Below are positions 19,975 to 30,210 of a DNA stretch of 64,000 nucleotides, piece by piece (position 1 is the first letter of the stretch; the number at the start of each line of letters is the position of its first letter). This stretch comes from Terriglobia bacterium (lineage in GTDB: Bacteria > Acidobacteriota > Terriglobia > Bryobacterales > UBA6623). The notes beneath the pieces were generated by a model. That model searched no databases and had not been told where the DNA came from. It saw only the letters and a program-made list of their open reading frames with translations. Position numbers and translations under genes: made by a program. The DNA is taken from the NCBI GenBank assembly GCA_009841225.1, contig VXMF01000036.1, positions 133,825 to 197,824 of the forward strand. The letters are read 5' to 3'.

Positions 19975-20874
19975 ATGCGAACCACCGCTCTCATCGCCGG
20001 AATTCTCGCAGCCTGCCTCCTAAGCTGCTCTGCACCAGATGTCCAGCCGTCGCAGAGCAAATACGCTGCCCTGATCGTTGACGGCCAGAGCAACCATCGC
20101 ATTTGGCCTACTACTAGCCAGTACCTCAAGACCTACCTCGAGGAAACGGGCATGTTCACCGTTGACATTGCCACGACTCCGCCCGCTGGCGAGCCGTTGG
20201 AAACGTACCGGCCGGCTTTTGGCGATTACGACTTGGTCGTGTCGAATTACAACGGGGAGCCGTGGGGCGAGGGTGCAATGGCAGATTTCGAAGCATTCGT
20301 CGGCGAGGGCGGAGCATTTGTATCCGTGCATGCGGCCAACAACGCCTTTCCTGAGTGGACCGCCTACAACGAGATGATCGGCATCGGCGGCTGGGGCGAT
20401 CGCACCGAGCGCCACGGACCGTACGTGCGCTTGCGCGAAGGCGAGTTCGTGCGGGATCACACGCCCGGCATCGGCGGCAGCCACGGCATCCGCCACGAGT
20501 TCCAGATCGATATCCGCGATTCCGAGCACCCCATCACGAGGGGGCTTCCGCTGAACTGGATGCATGCCAACGACGAACTCTACGACCGTTTGCGCGGACC
20601 TGCGAAGAATCTTCACGTCTTGGCGACAGCGTTCTCAACCGTCGAATCGGAGGGCACCGGAGAGCACGAGCCTATCTTGATGACGATCCGCTACGGCGAA
20701 GGCCGGATTTTCCATACAACCTTGGGGCACGCACTGGTCTCCCAGCGCTGCAACGGCTTCATCACCACGTTCAAGCGGGGCGCCGAGTGGGCGGTGACCG
20801 GAGAGGTCACGCAGACAGTTCCGAGCGAATTTCCGACCGCAGATGCGGTGAGCGTCCGACCCGAGCCGCAGTAG
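19975..20874 (+). CDS. ThuA-like domain lipoprotein
   Basis: Lipoprotein signal (LAACLLSCSA); LIVDGQSNH, YDLVVSNYNGEPW, GGAFVSVHAANNAFPEW, HPITRGLP, GRIFHTTLGH: ThuA (glutamine-amidotransferase-like) motifs. Confidence 0.8.
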   Translation: MRTTALIAGILAACLLSCSAPDVQPSQSKYAALIVDGQSNHRIWPTTSQYLKTYLEETGMFTVDIATTPPAGEPLETYRPAFGDYDLVVSNYNGEPWGEGAMADFEAFVGEGGAFVSVHAANNAFPEWTAYNEMIGIGGWGDRTERHGPYVRLREGEFVRDHTPGIGGSHGIRHEFQIDIRDSEHPITRGLPLNWMHANDELYDRLRGPAKNLHVLATAFSTVESEGTGEHEPILMTIRYGEGRIFHTTLGHALVSQRCNGFITTFKRGAEWAVTGEVTQTVPSEFPTADAVSVRPEPQ

Positions 20875-20944
20875 CCGGTGCTTGATCCGGCGGTTGCGGC
20901 GAATTGCGCTTTCCAGCCGCCTCTAGCTCAGGTAGAGTGAGGGG

Positions 20945-21427
20945 GTGCGGTCCATCCTCGCTTTATTCATCTTCCTGACGTTGCTCTCCTGCGCCGGAGC
21001 GCCAGACACTCCTGCCGATCAGCTCGCGCGCGAGCAGGCCTTCGAGGAGTCGATGCGGGGCACTGTCTTGGACGGCCACTTCACGCTGGTCCGGTTGGAT
21101 GGCGCCTCGTCCGGGACGGAAGACGGCGGTGACGCGGCGCGGCTGCGCTCGGAACGCTATGAAATCGAGAAGGTGGTCAAGCGCTCTGCCAACATCTGGA
21201 CGTTCCATGCTCGGATTCAATTCGGCGACACGGACGTGACTCTGCCGGTTCCCGTCAAGCTCACTTGGGCGGATGACACCCCGGTCGTAAGCGTGACCGA
21301 TCTTGGTCTGCCGGGTCTGGGCTCCTACACCGCACGCGTCCTCTTCTACGGCGACTCGTACGCCGGAACATGGTCGGGCGGCACCCACGGCGGCAGCATG
21401 TTTGGTCGCTTGGAACGAGCTGAGTGA
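20945..21427 (+). CDS. Lipoprotein, unknown function
   Basis: 160 aa, lipobox LLSC; GTG start. Confidence 0.6.
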   Translation: MRSILALFIFLTLLSCAGAPDTPADQLAREQAFEESMRGTVLDGHFTLVRLDGASSGTEDGGDAARLRSERYEIEKVVKRSANIWTFHARIQFGDTDVTLPVPVKLTWADDTPVVSVTDLGLPGLGSYTARVLFYGDSYAGTWSGGTHGGSMFGRLERAE

Positions 21428-21502
21428 AGGCCGCGTGGCGCGGTCTTGACTCAAGCAATCAGCGGAAGCAGCCGCGGACGGGTCGGCTATCCTACATGAG
21501 GC

Positions 21503-22981
21503 ATGACCCGCAGGCAGATGATGTCCACCGCTCTGGGAGCGGCCGCCACGCTACCGGCCTTGGGAGCAGAGAGGCGACCCAATATCCTTTTCGCCATCGC
21601 CGACGATTGGGGCTGGCCCCACGCGGGAGCCTACGGGTGTAGTTGGGTCGACACGCCTGCTTTCGACCGCATTGCGAGCGAAGGCGTGTTGTTCGCGAAC
21701 TGCTTCACCTCCAATCCTAAGTGCTCTCCGTGCCGCGCCAGCATCCTGACCGGGCGCAACACTTGGCAGCTCGAAGAGGCCGTCAATCACTTCGGAGTGT
21801 TTCCGGCCAAGTGGGCTGTTTTCCCCGACCTGCTGGAACAGGCCGGCTACCACGTCGGCTACACCGGCAAGGGCTGGGGCCCGGGAGACCACAAGGCCGG
21901 TGGCTTCAAGCGCAATCCGGCCGGGCCGGAGTACGTCAAGCACACGCTTGAGCCCGAGTTCCGCGCCATGTCGAACAAGGACTACGCGAGGAATTTCGAG
22001 TACTTCCTCGAGTCCCGCGGCGCCGAGCAGCCGTTCTGCTTCTGGTTCGGCACGCACGAGCCCCACCGTGCGTTCCAAGACGGAGCGGGCGAACTCAGCG
22101 GCAAGCGCTTTCAAGACGTCGACGTGCCTGCCTTCTACCCTGATGACCCGACCATCCGACGCGACCTGGCCGACTACGCCGTCGAGTCCGAGTGGTTCGA
22201 CACGCACTTGGGCCGGATTTTGGCCAAGCTGGAGGAGATCGGGGAGTTGGACAACACCCTGATCATCGCCACCTCGGATCACGGCATGCCGTTCCCGAGA
22301 GTGAAGGGCCAGATTTATGAGTACGGCTTCCACCTTCCGCTGGCCGTCCGCGGAGGCGGCGGCCGCAAGGGGCGCACCGTGGAGGACTTCATCAATGTCA
22401 GGGACTTCGCGCCCACGATTCTGGAACTCGCCGGCGTAGAGGTTCCGGACTCGGTAACTGGCAGCAGCTTTGTGGAGATTTTGAATTCAGACGCCGAAGG
22501 CTGGGTCGATTCCAACCGCAACCGCATGCTGGTGGGCAAGGAACGGCACGACTTGGGCCGGCCCAACGACTGGGGATATCCGGTGCGGGCCTTGCGGACG
22601 CCGGAGTACCTCTACGTCCGCAACTACGAGCCTGACCGCTGGCCCGCAGGCAATCCGGAGACCGGCTACCGCAACTGCGATGCAAGCCCGACAAAATCCC
22701 GGCTCGTCGGGAGATTCGACGAGTACTATCGCATGTCGTTCGGAATGCGTCCGGCCGAGGAGCTGTATCGCGTTGACAGCGATCCGGACTGCGTTCTCAA
22801 CCTAGCAGCGGACCCGTCTCATGCCGAGGCGAAGAAGTCCCTGCGGGCCGAACTGCAGCAACGCTTGGAACGCGACGGCGACCCGCGCGCCTTGGGAGAG
22901 GCGTGGGTCTTCGACACGTATAGGTACACCGGTCAGCGCCGCCACTCTTATTCAACATGGCTGGAACACAACGGCTCGTAA
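21503..22981 (+). CDS. Sulfatase (type I, FGly-dependent)
   Basis: RPNILFAIADDWGWPHAGAYG; CSPCRASILTG (CxPxR); ATSDHGMPF; twin-arginine-like N-terminus MTRRQMMSTALGAAA. Confidence 0.88.
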   Translation: MTRRQMMSTALGAAATLPALGAERRPNILFAIADDWGWPHAGAYGCSWVDTPAFDRIASEGVLFANCFTSNPKCSPCRASILTGRNTWQLEEAVNHFGVFPAKWAVFPDLLEQAGYHVGYTGKGWGPGDHKAGGFKRNPAGPEYVKHTLEPEFRAMSNKDYARNFEYFLESRGAEQPFCFWFGTHEPHRAFQDGAGELSGKRFQDVDVPAFYPDDPTIRRDLADYAVESEWFDTHLGRILAKLEEIGELDNTLIIATSDHGMPFPRVKGQIYEYGFHLPLAVRGGGGRKGRTVEDFINVRDFAPTILELAGVEVPDSVTGSSFVEILNSDAEGWVDSNRNRMLVGKERHDLGRPNDWGYPVRALRTPEYLYVRNYEPDRWPAGNPETGYRNCDASPTKSRLVGRFDEYYRMSFGMRPAEELYRVDSDPDCVLNLAADPSHAEAKKSLRAELQQRLERDGDPRALGEAWVFDTYRYTGQRRHSYSTWLEHNGS

Positions 22982-23122
22982 GGCCGGAGCCCCTTGACCG
23001 CATATACTAGACGCGATAGCCGCGCTTGCGCTTCCATGCGGCGCAGGGTTGGAATCTGGGGCCGGCCGGGGCTTGGATCACGCTCCCGGCCAATCTAATC
23101 TGAAATTCGTGGGACAGGTGCA

Positions 23123-25204
23123 ATGAAGGAATACGAGGGCAAGGACGTTCGCAACATCTGCATTGTTGGCCATGGCGACTGCGGCAAGACCACAGTGGCC
23201 GCCGCCGTGCTCTACACATCGGGCGCCACCAACCGCCTGACCAGTGTTGACGAGGGCAACTCGATTACCGACTTCGACGACGAGGAGGTCGCTCGCAAGG
23301 TATCGATTTCCACGGGCTTGGCGCACGCCCAGTGGAAGGGGGCGAAGGTCAACCTGCTCGACACCCCCGGCTACAACATCTTCATCAACGAGGCCAAGAC
23401 CGCGATGTCCGCGGCCGACACCGCCTTGGTAGTGGTCGATGCGGTCAACGGCATCGAGATCCAAACGGAAAAGGGCTGGGGCTTTGCCTCGGAGTTCGGC
23501 CTGCCCAAGGTGATCTTTGCCAACAAGATGCACAAGGAGCGGGCCTCTGTCGAGGCGGTCGCGCAACAGGCCAAGGAGATTTTCGGAGTCACCGCCGTAT
23601 CGGTGCAGCTTCCCATCGGGCGCGAGAGCGGTTTCCGGGGCGTCGTCGACTTGCTCACCGGCAGTGCTTACGAGTACGAGATGGGCGGCCCGGGGCAAGG
23701 TGCCGAGACCGCCGTCCCAGACGATCTGGCCGACCAAGTCGAGGAGATGCGCACCAGCTTGATCGAGGCCGTCGCCGAGACCGACGAGGAGTTGATGGAG
23801 GAATACTTCGAGGAAGGGACGCTCGAGACCGACAAGCTGGTCGCCGGTCTGCGCAAGGCGGTGGCTGCCGGAGAGGTCGTGCCCCTGCTGTGCGGCTCCG
23901 CCCTGCACAACATGGGTATTGATCGCCTGCTCGATTTCTTGGTCGATTCGACGCCGTCGCCGGCCGATCGCGGCGAGCTCCCGACCGAGGACGGCGCGGT
24001 CCGGGTCGACGATGGCGAGCCGCTCTCGTTGCGCGTCTGGAAGACCGCCTCGGATGCATTCGCGGGGCGGGTGAGCTACTTCCGCGTCGCTTCCGGCGTG
24101 CTGCAGAACGATGCGTCTGTGTACAACCACAGCAAGCAGTCCAGCGAGAAGTTCGCGCGCATCAGCGTGGCGCAGGGCAAAACGCTGGAACCGGTCCCGG
24201 CGATCCATGCCGGCGACATCGGGGTGGTTGCCAAGCTCAAGGACACCGGCACCGGCGATAGCCTCGGGGCAAAGGAGCGGCCCGTCGCGTTCGCGCAGGT
24301 CAAGCTGCCGCCGCCATCGATCTCGTACGCCATCCAGCCCAAGACGCGGCAGGACGAGGACCGTCTCGGCAGCACCATAGCCAGGGTGCTGGAAGAGGAT
24401 GCTTCGCTGAACTTTTACCGCGATCCGCAGACGCAGGAGTTCCTGCTGGCGGGCAACGGCCAGCAGCATATCGACATCGTCTGCAGCAAGCTGCGCAAGC
24501 GCTACAACGTCGATGTCGAGTTGCGCTCGCCCAAGATCCCCTACCGGGAGACGATCCGCGGCCAGGCGGACGTCCACGGGCGCCACAAGAAGCAGACGGG
24601 GGGTCACGGCCAGTTCGGCGATTGCAAGATCCGGGTGGCGCCGCTGGAGCGCGGCGGCGAATTCGAGTTCGCGGACGAGATTTTCGGCGGCGCGATTCCC
24701 AAGACCTACATCCCGGCCGTGGAGAAGGGAATTCGCGAGGCAGCTCAGAGGGGATACCTGGCGGGCTATCCCGTCGTCGACTTCAAGGTCACGCTATACG
24801 ACGGCTCCTATCACGACGTGGACTCTTCGGAGCTGGCGTTCAAGCTGGCGGGCAGCAAGGCGTTCAAGCTGGCCATGGCGGAGGCGCGGCCAGCCTTGCT
24901 TGAGCCGATCATGAAGGTCGAGGTCGTGGCCCCGATCGAATTCTCCGGCGACCTCATGGGCGACCTGAACAGCCGCCGCGGCCGCATCCAGGGCATGGAG
25001 GCCAAGGGCGCTACCCAGCTGATCCATGCCCACGTGCCGATGGCCGAGATGCTCACCTACGCCAACGACCTAACCTCGATGACACAGGGGCGCGGCTCGT
25101 TCTCGATGGAGCAGCATGCCTACGACTTCGTGCCGGGACAGCTCGCCGACAAGATCGTGCAGGCCGCCAAGCGGACCGCGGGCGACGGAGAAGACGACGA
25201 ATAA
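23123..25204 (+). CDS. Elongation factor G-like GTPase (EF-G paralog)
   Basis: GHGDCGKTT P-loop, DTPGYNIF, NKMHKE; EF-G domain IV/V sequence (TGGHGQFGDCKIRVAPL, GDLMGDLNSRRGRIQGM). Confidence 0.88.
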   Translation: MKEYEGKDVRNICIVGHGDCGKTTVAAAVLYTSGATNRLTSVDEGNSITDFDDEEVARKVSISTGLAHAQWKGAKVNLLDTPGYNIFINEAKTAMSAADTALVVVDAVNGIEIQTEKGWGFASEFGLPKVIFANKMHKERASVEAVAQQAKEIFGVTAVSVQLPIGRESGFRGVVDLLTGSAYEYEMGGPGQGAETAVPDDLADQVEEMRTSLIEAVAETDEELMEEYFEEGTLETDKLVAGLRKAVAAGEVVPLLCGSALHNMGIDRLLDFLVDSTPSPADRGELPTEDGAVRVDDGEPLSLRVWKTASDAFAGRVSYFRVASGVLQNDASVYNHSKQSSEKFARISVAQGKTLEPVPAIHAGDIGVVAKLKDTGTGDSLGAKERPVAFAQVKLPPPSISYAIQPKTRQDEDRLGSTIARVLEEDASLNFYRDPQTQEFLLAGNGQQHIDIVCSKLRKRYNVDVELRSPKIPYRETIRGQADVHGRHKKQTGGHGQFGDCKIRVAPLERGGEFEFADEIFGGAIPKTYIPAVEKGIREAAQRGYLAGYPVVDFKVTLYDGSYHDVDSSELAFKLAGSKAFKLAMAEARPALLEPIMKVEVVAPIEFSGDLMGDLNSRRGRIQGMEAKGATQLIHAHVPMAEMLTYANDLTSMTQGRGSFSMEQHAYDFVPGQLADKIVQAAKRTAGDGEDDE

Positions 25205-25210
25205 GATCCC

Positions 25211-26077
25211 TCACGCTTGCGTCAGGAGCCTTGCCAGGCTCTTGGCGCAGATCGTCGTTCCGAGGTACTTGTCTCCGCCGGGACCCGTCCAGTGGGTCTC
25301 CAAGCTCACCGCGCCCGCGTAGCCGTCGGCTTGGAGAGCCGTGAGCTGCTCCTGCCATCCGACCCCGCCGGCTCCGATGTCGCACCATCGCGGCTGGCCG
25401 CGGCTCGGATCGCGTGTGCAGTCCTTGACGTGGACATGGCAGATTCGCCCCGCGGGAACCTTGCGGTAGCCGTGCGGCACCGCCGCCTCGCCCGCGGCGA
25501 AGGCGTTGCCGGGATCCCACACCACACCGTAGGGATTGGGATCGAGTTCGTCGATAGCGCCGGCGACCTCTCCTCCTGTCGCAAAGTGGCAGGCGGGTTC
25601 GTTCTCGAGGCCTAGGCGAAGGCCGGCTTGGCGGGCGACTTCGCCGCCCTCGGCGAGGATCTCCGTGATGCGGCGAAAGTTGCGCTCCGGCCCCACAGTG
25701 CGCCAGAAGCTGAAGACCCTCACGACCGGCGCCTCAAGCCGGTGTGCAATCTCCAGCGCCCTGGCCAAGATGCGCGGCTGGTCGGCGAAGTCGTAGGCGG
25801 CTTGGAAGGCGTCCTGCTGGAACCGCTGGTCGATCTCCCCGCCATCGGGCAGGACGCACTTGTAGACGGGCGAGGCGACAGCGACGAACCGTCGGCCGTG
25901 CCGGTCGGCGATCTGCTTGAGCTGGTCGATCTCGCCGTTCGACATGGCCAGCACGTTCTTGTCCCATGCAGTGCGGATCTCGAGCCCCGCGATGTCCAGT
26001 TCCACGGCGGTTGCACACACGCGCTCGAAGTTCTGCGAGAACTCGTCGGTGATGACCGCGATTGGGAAGGTTGCCAT
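25211..26077 (-). CDS. Sugar phosphate isomerase/epimerase (xylose-isomerase-like TIM barrel)
   Basis: VCATAVELDIAGLEIRTAWDKNV..., LGLENEPACHFATGGEVAGAID, VWDPGNAF, HVHVKD. Confidence 0.8.
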   Translation of the reverse strand: MATFPIAVITDEFSQNFERVCATAVELDIAGLEIRTAWDKNVLAMSNGEIDQLKQIADRHGRRFVAVASPVYKCVLPDGGEIDQRFQQDAFQAAYDFADQPRILARALEIAHRLEAPVVRVFSFWRTVGPERNFRRITEILAEGGEVARQAGLRLGLENEPACHFATGGEVAGAIDELDPNPYGVVWDPGNAFAAGEAAVPHGYRKVPAGRICHVHVKDCTRDPSRGQPRWCDIGAGGVGWQEQLTALQADGYAGAVSLETHWTGPGGDKYLGTTICAKSLARLLTQA

Positions 26078-26125
26078 CGCTCTCCATCGTAGGCCGGCTC
26101 GAGGGCAAGGCCCTGCCGGCGCCCG

Positions 26126-26866
26126 TCACGCCCCCAAGTGGTACACACCGCCCGCTGCCGTTCGTTCAAAGCGCGACACTCGCAGGCCGCTTGCGAAGGC
26201 CGCTTGCAAGGAGTCCCGCACCCGCGCTTGGATTCGTGCTGCTTGCGCGCGCGGGACGTCCGAGATCCTGGCCGGAATCTCAACGCGCTCGGCGCTCTCG
26301 GGACTGGGACGCGGGCGGCCTTCGAGGCATGCGACCGCGCGCGGGCCGCACAGGTTCCATGCGGCGACCAAGCGGTCGGTGGGCAGCGCGCCGTGCAATT
26401 CGCTTGAAGTAATCCCGTAGAAGTCGGGCAGGTACGCTTGTACGTCGACGCCGAGCTTTTCAACGTTGAAATAGGCGTTGCGGGACTGGAGCGGATCGAA
26501 TGTCCATTCGATGAGGTCCAATCCGACAGCGAGGGCCTCTTCGCGCTGGCGCAGCTTGATCAGGTACCCAACACCTTGCCCGTGCAGTTGTGGGATGACC
26601 CCCACCATGTGGCTGTGCCAGTAGCGACGGCCGTCGAGTTTGAACGCGGCAAAGGCCAGCGAGAAGCCGACCATCTCACCGCCGAGGTATGCCCCCAGGC
26701 ACGAGCCCCCGATGCGGTCGAACACGCCAAACAACCGTGGCGCGACCAGATCGGCTTGGTCGAATCCCCAGATCTCCGACTGGAGCTTCAAGGTCGACTG
26801 GAACTCTTCCAGCGTTCGCAGCGGCCGGATCTCGACCGGCCCTAGCCCTGCTTGGCGCGTTGCCAT
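26126..26866 (-). CDS. GNAT-family N-acetyltransferase (predicted)
   Basis: VEIRPLRTLEEFQSTLKLQSEIWGF, GVIPQLHGQGVGYLIKLRQREEAL, DLIEWTFDPLQSRNAYFNVEKLG. ATG at 26866 overlaps the mazG 3' end. Confidence 0.75.
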   Translation of the reverse strand: MATRQAGLGPVEIRPLRTLEEFQSTLKLQSEIWGFDQADLVAPRLFGVFDRIGGSCLGAYLGGEMVGFSLAFAAFKLDGRRYWHSHMVGVIPQLHGQGVGYLIKLRQREEALAVGLDLIEWTFDPLQSRNAYFNVEKLGVDVQAYLPDFYGITSSELHGALPTDRLVAAWNLCGPRAVACLEGRPRPSPESAERVEIPARISDVPRAQAARIQARVRDSLQAAFASGLRVSRFERTAAGGVYHLGA

Positions 26867-27624
26867 AGCTGTTCCAGCTCCGCGGGGGTGCAGGCTGCCA
26901 TCTCCCGGCCTTCCGCCGCCAGCGCTCGCTCCATCGAGCGAAAGCGCTGCCGAAACTTGGAATTGGCGCGCTTCAGCGCCAGTTCCGGGTCCACTCCGGA
27001 GAATCGGGCGACATTGACTGCCATGAAGAGCAAGTCGCCGACCTCGTCTTCGACGCGCCCCGGATCGCTCGCCCGCAGCGCCTCGCACACCTCGTGGAAT
27101 TCCTCGGCCAGCTTCTCGCCCATGTCCTCGAATCTCTGCCAGTCGAAGCCGGCCTTGGCCGCGACCTTGCCCGCCTGGTGCGCCTCCAGCATTGCTGGTT
27201 GGTGCTTGGGGATACCGTCTAGCAATCCCTCGCCCTGCGGCTGCGGCTTCTCCTGACGCTTGATTTGCTCCCAGCGTTGGGTCACATCGTCGGCCGTCTT
27301 TAGCGACTCCGATTCGAACACGTGCGGGTGGCGTCGGACCAGTTTGGAGTTGATCGTCTCCAAGACGGCTTGGATGTCAAACCATCCTTCGCTCCTAGCG
27401 ATCTCTGCCTGGAACACGACCTGCAGTTGCAAGTCCCCTAGTTCCTCCGCCAGCCCGGTCCAGTCGCGCCGGTCGATCGCGTCGATCACCTCGTAGGTCT
27501 CTTCGATGAGGTAGCGACGCAGAGACTCCAGCGTTTGCTCGCGGTCCCACGGGCAGCCCTCCGGCGATCGCAGGCGGCGCATGATCGCCAGCAAGTTCCC
27601 GAACTGTTCTGTCGCCCGCGACAT
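26842..27624 (-). CDS. mazG: Nucleoside triphosphate pyrophosphohydrolase MazG
   Basis: MRRLRSPEGCPWDREQTLESLRRYLIEETYEVIDAIDRRDW...EELGDLQLQVVFQAEIA; duplicated MazG domains. Confidence 0.93.
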   Translation of the reverse strand: MSRATEQFGNLLAIMRRLRSPEGCPWDREQTLESLRRYLIEETYEVIDAIDRRDWTGLAEELGDLQLQVVFQAEIARSEGWFDIQAVLETINSKLVRRHPHVFESESLKTADDVTQRWEQIKRQEKPQPQGEGLLDGIPKHQPAMLEAHQAGKVAAKAGFDWQRFEDMGEKLAEEFHEVCEALRASDPGRVEDEVGDLLFMAVNVARFSGVDPELALKRANSKFRQRFRSMERALAAEGREMAACTPAELEQLWQRAKQG

Positions 27625-27805
27625 CTGCGATTTCTAATCGTAGGTTAGCCTCTGCCCGTTACGGTCTGGCTCCGGTGGACTAGGCCGGCGGCCGGCACTG
27701 CGTTGTCCCGTTCCAACCCTGTCGGCGATGTAGGTGCGTCGCGTGCCTCCAAAGCTCCGGACAGCCGGGTCTTTTCCGACGCGACTTCAGAAGGAATCAC
27801 GGCTC

Positions 27806-28681
27806 TCACTGAGGCATTCGAAATCCGCCCCCGACATAGAGCAGCTGTCCGGTCACCCATCGCGCCTCGTCGGAGGCCAGAAACGAGACGACGTCCGCCA
27901 CATCCTGTGGTGTTCCCAGCCGGCCGAGGGGAGTGCGTTCGACAATCGCCCCTTCCAGCTCGGGGGTGATGTAGCCAGTCTGTATCGGTCCCGGCGCAAC
28001 GACGTTACAGGTGATCCCGTACTTGCCAAGCTCTGAGGCTGCAGACCGACTGTAGGATTCGATCGCATGCTTGCTTGCTGCGTAGCTGACATTCAGGCTG
28101 TGCGCATCCGCTGCATCGGTGCTGATGTTAATGATCCGGCCCCACTTGGCATCCCTCGCTACATGCCCTCTCGTGAACTCGGCCATCAGGAGCACGGAGG
28201 CTCTGACATTGACGGCGAAGTGCCGGTCAATGCCTTCGGCGGTTGTGAATTCCACGCTCGCGTCGTACTTGCTTCCTCCGACACCGGCAGGATCGAAGGT
28301 TTCCAGCGAACAGTAGGCGTGATTGTTCACCAGAATCTCTACGTGCCCGAACTCAGCTTCGCATGCGTCGAGCACTGTTGAAGCCGACTCACTAGAGGAG
28401 AGATCAAGTTCCAACATGGAGGCGTGCCCGCCCGCTGACTTGACAGACGACACGACGTGCTCGGGTGTTTGCTGCTGGTGGGCGCGATAGAGCGCATCTC
28501 CGCCTATGCCCGCAGAGAGAGCTTCGCGGAGCTCGTTCTTCGAGTAGGAGGTCTCCGGTCGGAAATAGGTAATGAACACATTGGCGCCTTGGGCGCCGAG
28601 AGTCCTCGCGACAGCAGCCCCAATGCCGTGGTTGCCGCCGGTGACGAGAGCCGTCTTCCCTTCTAGTCCTGCGGGATTCAC
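27806..28681 (-). CDS. Short-chain dehydrogenase/reductase
   Basis: ALVTGGNHGIGAAVA, NNHAYC, NISTDAADAHSLNVSYAASKHA, VAPGPIQTGY. Confidence 0.9.
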   Translation of the reverse strand: MNPAGLEGKTALVTGGNHGIGAAVARTLGAQGANVFITYFRPETSYSKNELREALSAGIGGDALYRAHQQQTPEHVVSSVKSAGGHASMLELDLSSSESASTVLDACEAEFGHVEILVNNHAYCSLETFDPAGVGGSKYDASVEFTTAEGIDRHFAVNVRASVLLMAEFTRGHVARDAKWGRIINISTDAADAHSLNVSYAASKHAIESYSRSAASELGKYGITCNVVAPGPIQTGYITPELEGAIVERTPLGRLGTPQDVADVVSFLASDEARWVTGQLLYVGGGFRMPQ

Positions 28682-29066
28682 GCGCGAGCCTCCGGTCTCT
28701 GTCCCCCTCGTGGATTCCGGGCATCGGCAATTGCCCCGCTACAGGAGGGAATTCCCATATCACTCGCTGACTTGAAATCTTACAGGAGCGCGACGGCATG
28801 CCGACTCAAGCGGGCTCTGCCCTGCCATGTTTTCTCGTACTGATGGGAACTTGGATTGGCGAACGTCAGGGACTGAGTGGGTTCAATGAACCAGCCACGA
28901 GGCTGTTCGAGCCTGCTCCCAGCCCGCCAGGAAACCGCCTAGCAGCAATGTCTTGGCCATGTAGGCGACACTGCGGTCGTAACAAGTGTGGTCGGTCCGT
29001 CTTCCGGTCCGAGATTGAAGCGGAGAGCCGATTTCGTCTAGAAGTCTGCAATGAGGGTAAGCAAGA

Positions 29067-29732
29067 TTGGACGAACTCGGCTTTAGGGCATTCCTCCAGC
29101 AAAGGAGCTTGAAGGAGTCGAGCATCGACACGTACATCACCGACGCCAGGCGAGTCGAAGCCCACTACGGCGACTTCGACGAGCTCTACAAGAAGAGCGG
29201 CCTTGCCGAAGCTGTTCATGCGAAGGTTCCCGGCATATCCGAAAGGAATCGCTCGTCCTACGGGACGGCTGTTCGGCACTACCGCGACTTCCGAGACTCG
29301 CGGGCGGCGGCTCGCGACAGCGTGGCGGATGTCGATGATGGCGGGCGCGCACAACTCATCGGACTAGAGCGCGAGCTGCAAGCCGCGCTTCGCGATCATA
29401 TTCACCAGCTTGAGTCGGGCCTGGTCGTCATCGACGGCGGTTTCGAACGCCATGTTGCGTCGGACTTCATTGACATAACCGCAAAATCTCCAGACGGCAC
29501 GGTCGTCGTAATCGAACTCAAGGCCGGAACCGCGGGGCGTGACGCCATTGGCCAGATTCTCAGCTACATGTGAGACGTCGGCGACGAGGAAACCGGTGGG
29601 GTCCGAGGGATTCTCGTAGCTGGCGACTTCGACAACAAGGCTCTCGCAGCGGCCCGCATCGTACGTACTCTCTCACTGCGTCGTTACAGGGTTGCGTTCG
29701 AATTCTCGCAACCGGGTGACACTGAACTATGA
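29067..29732 (+). pseudogene. NucS-like (PD-(D/E)XK) nuclease interrupted by in-frame TGA
   Basis: LESGLVVIDGGFERHVASDFIDITAKSPDGTVVVIELKAGTAGRDAIGQILSYM*DVGDEETGGVRGILVAGDFDNKALAAARIVRTLSLRRYRVAFEFSQPGDTEL*. Same frame continues past the TGA at 29571-29573 to TGA at 29730-29732. Confidence 0.75.
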
Positions 29733-29826
29733 GGTGTGGGCTATTGGCTCCAGCTTGACCGAAATCAACTGCTTGGAGCGGCCAGCCTTCTAGCTACGAA
29801 TTCATCGGTCTGCACAGGAAACTACC

Positions 29827-30210
29827 ATGTCCCATAGTGTCGAGTACACGGACGAATTCGAGGCATGGTGGAACGGCCTGACGCTCCGCGAGCAGACTGA
29901 TTCCGCGAAGGTGGTGGATCTACTGGTGGCGCGTGGCGCAACGCTGGGGAGCCCTTATTCGTCACAGGTCAAGAGTTCAAGGCACTCGCACATGCGCGAG
30001 CTCCGGATCCAGAGTGGTGGACGTCCAATCCGGATCTTTTATGCCTTTGATCCTCGTAGGACCGCGATCCTGCTGATTGGCGGACGCAAGATTGAGCAGG
30101 ATCGGTTCTATCGGGAATACGTGCGGCGGGCCGATGCGATCTATGATGAGTACGTTCGCCAGCTCCGGCGCGAGGGGTTGCTGGAGTTAGAGAGAGGATG
30201 GGAAAGATGA
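29827..30210 (+). CDS. HigB/RelE-like toxin (phage-derived Gp49-like family)
   Basis: VEYTDEFEAWWNGLTLREQTDSAKVVDLLVARGATLGSPYSSQVKSSRHSHMRELRIQSGGRPIRIFYAFDPRRTAILLIGGRK. Confidence 0.85.
   Translation: MSHSVEYTDEFEAWWNGLTLREQTDSAKVVDLLVARGATLGSPYSSQVKSSRHSHMRELRIQSGGRPIRIFYAFDPRRTAILLIGGRKIEQDRFYREYVRRADAIYDEYVRQLRREGLLELERGWER

Noticed and set aside
23078-24607. 509-aa antisense ORF over the EF-G-like gene
   Set aside because: Antisense shadow of a well-supported EF-G frame.
29571-29573. TGA in the NucS-like gene as a second selenocysteine codon
   Set aside because: The flanking residues suggest a Gly position one base from TGA, with no Cys/UxxC context; a point lesion is simpler.
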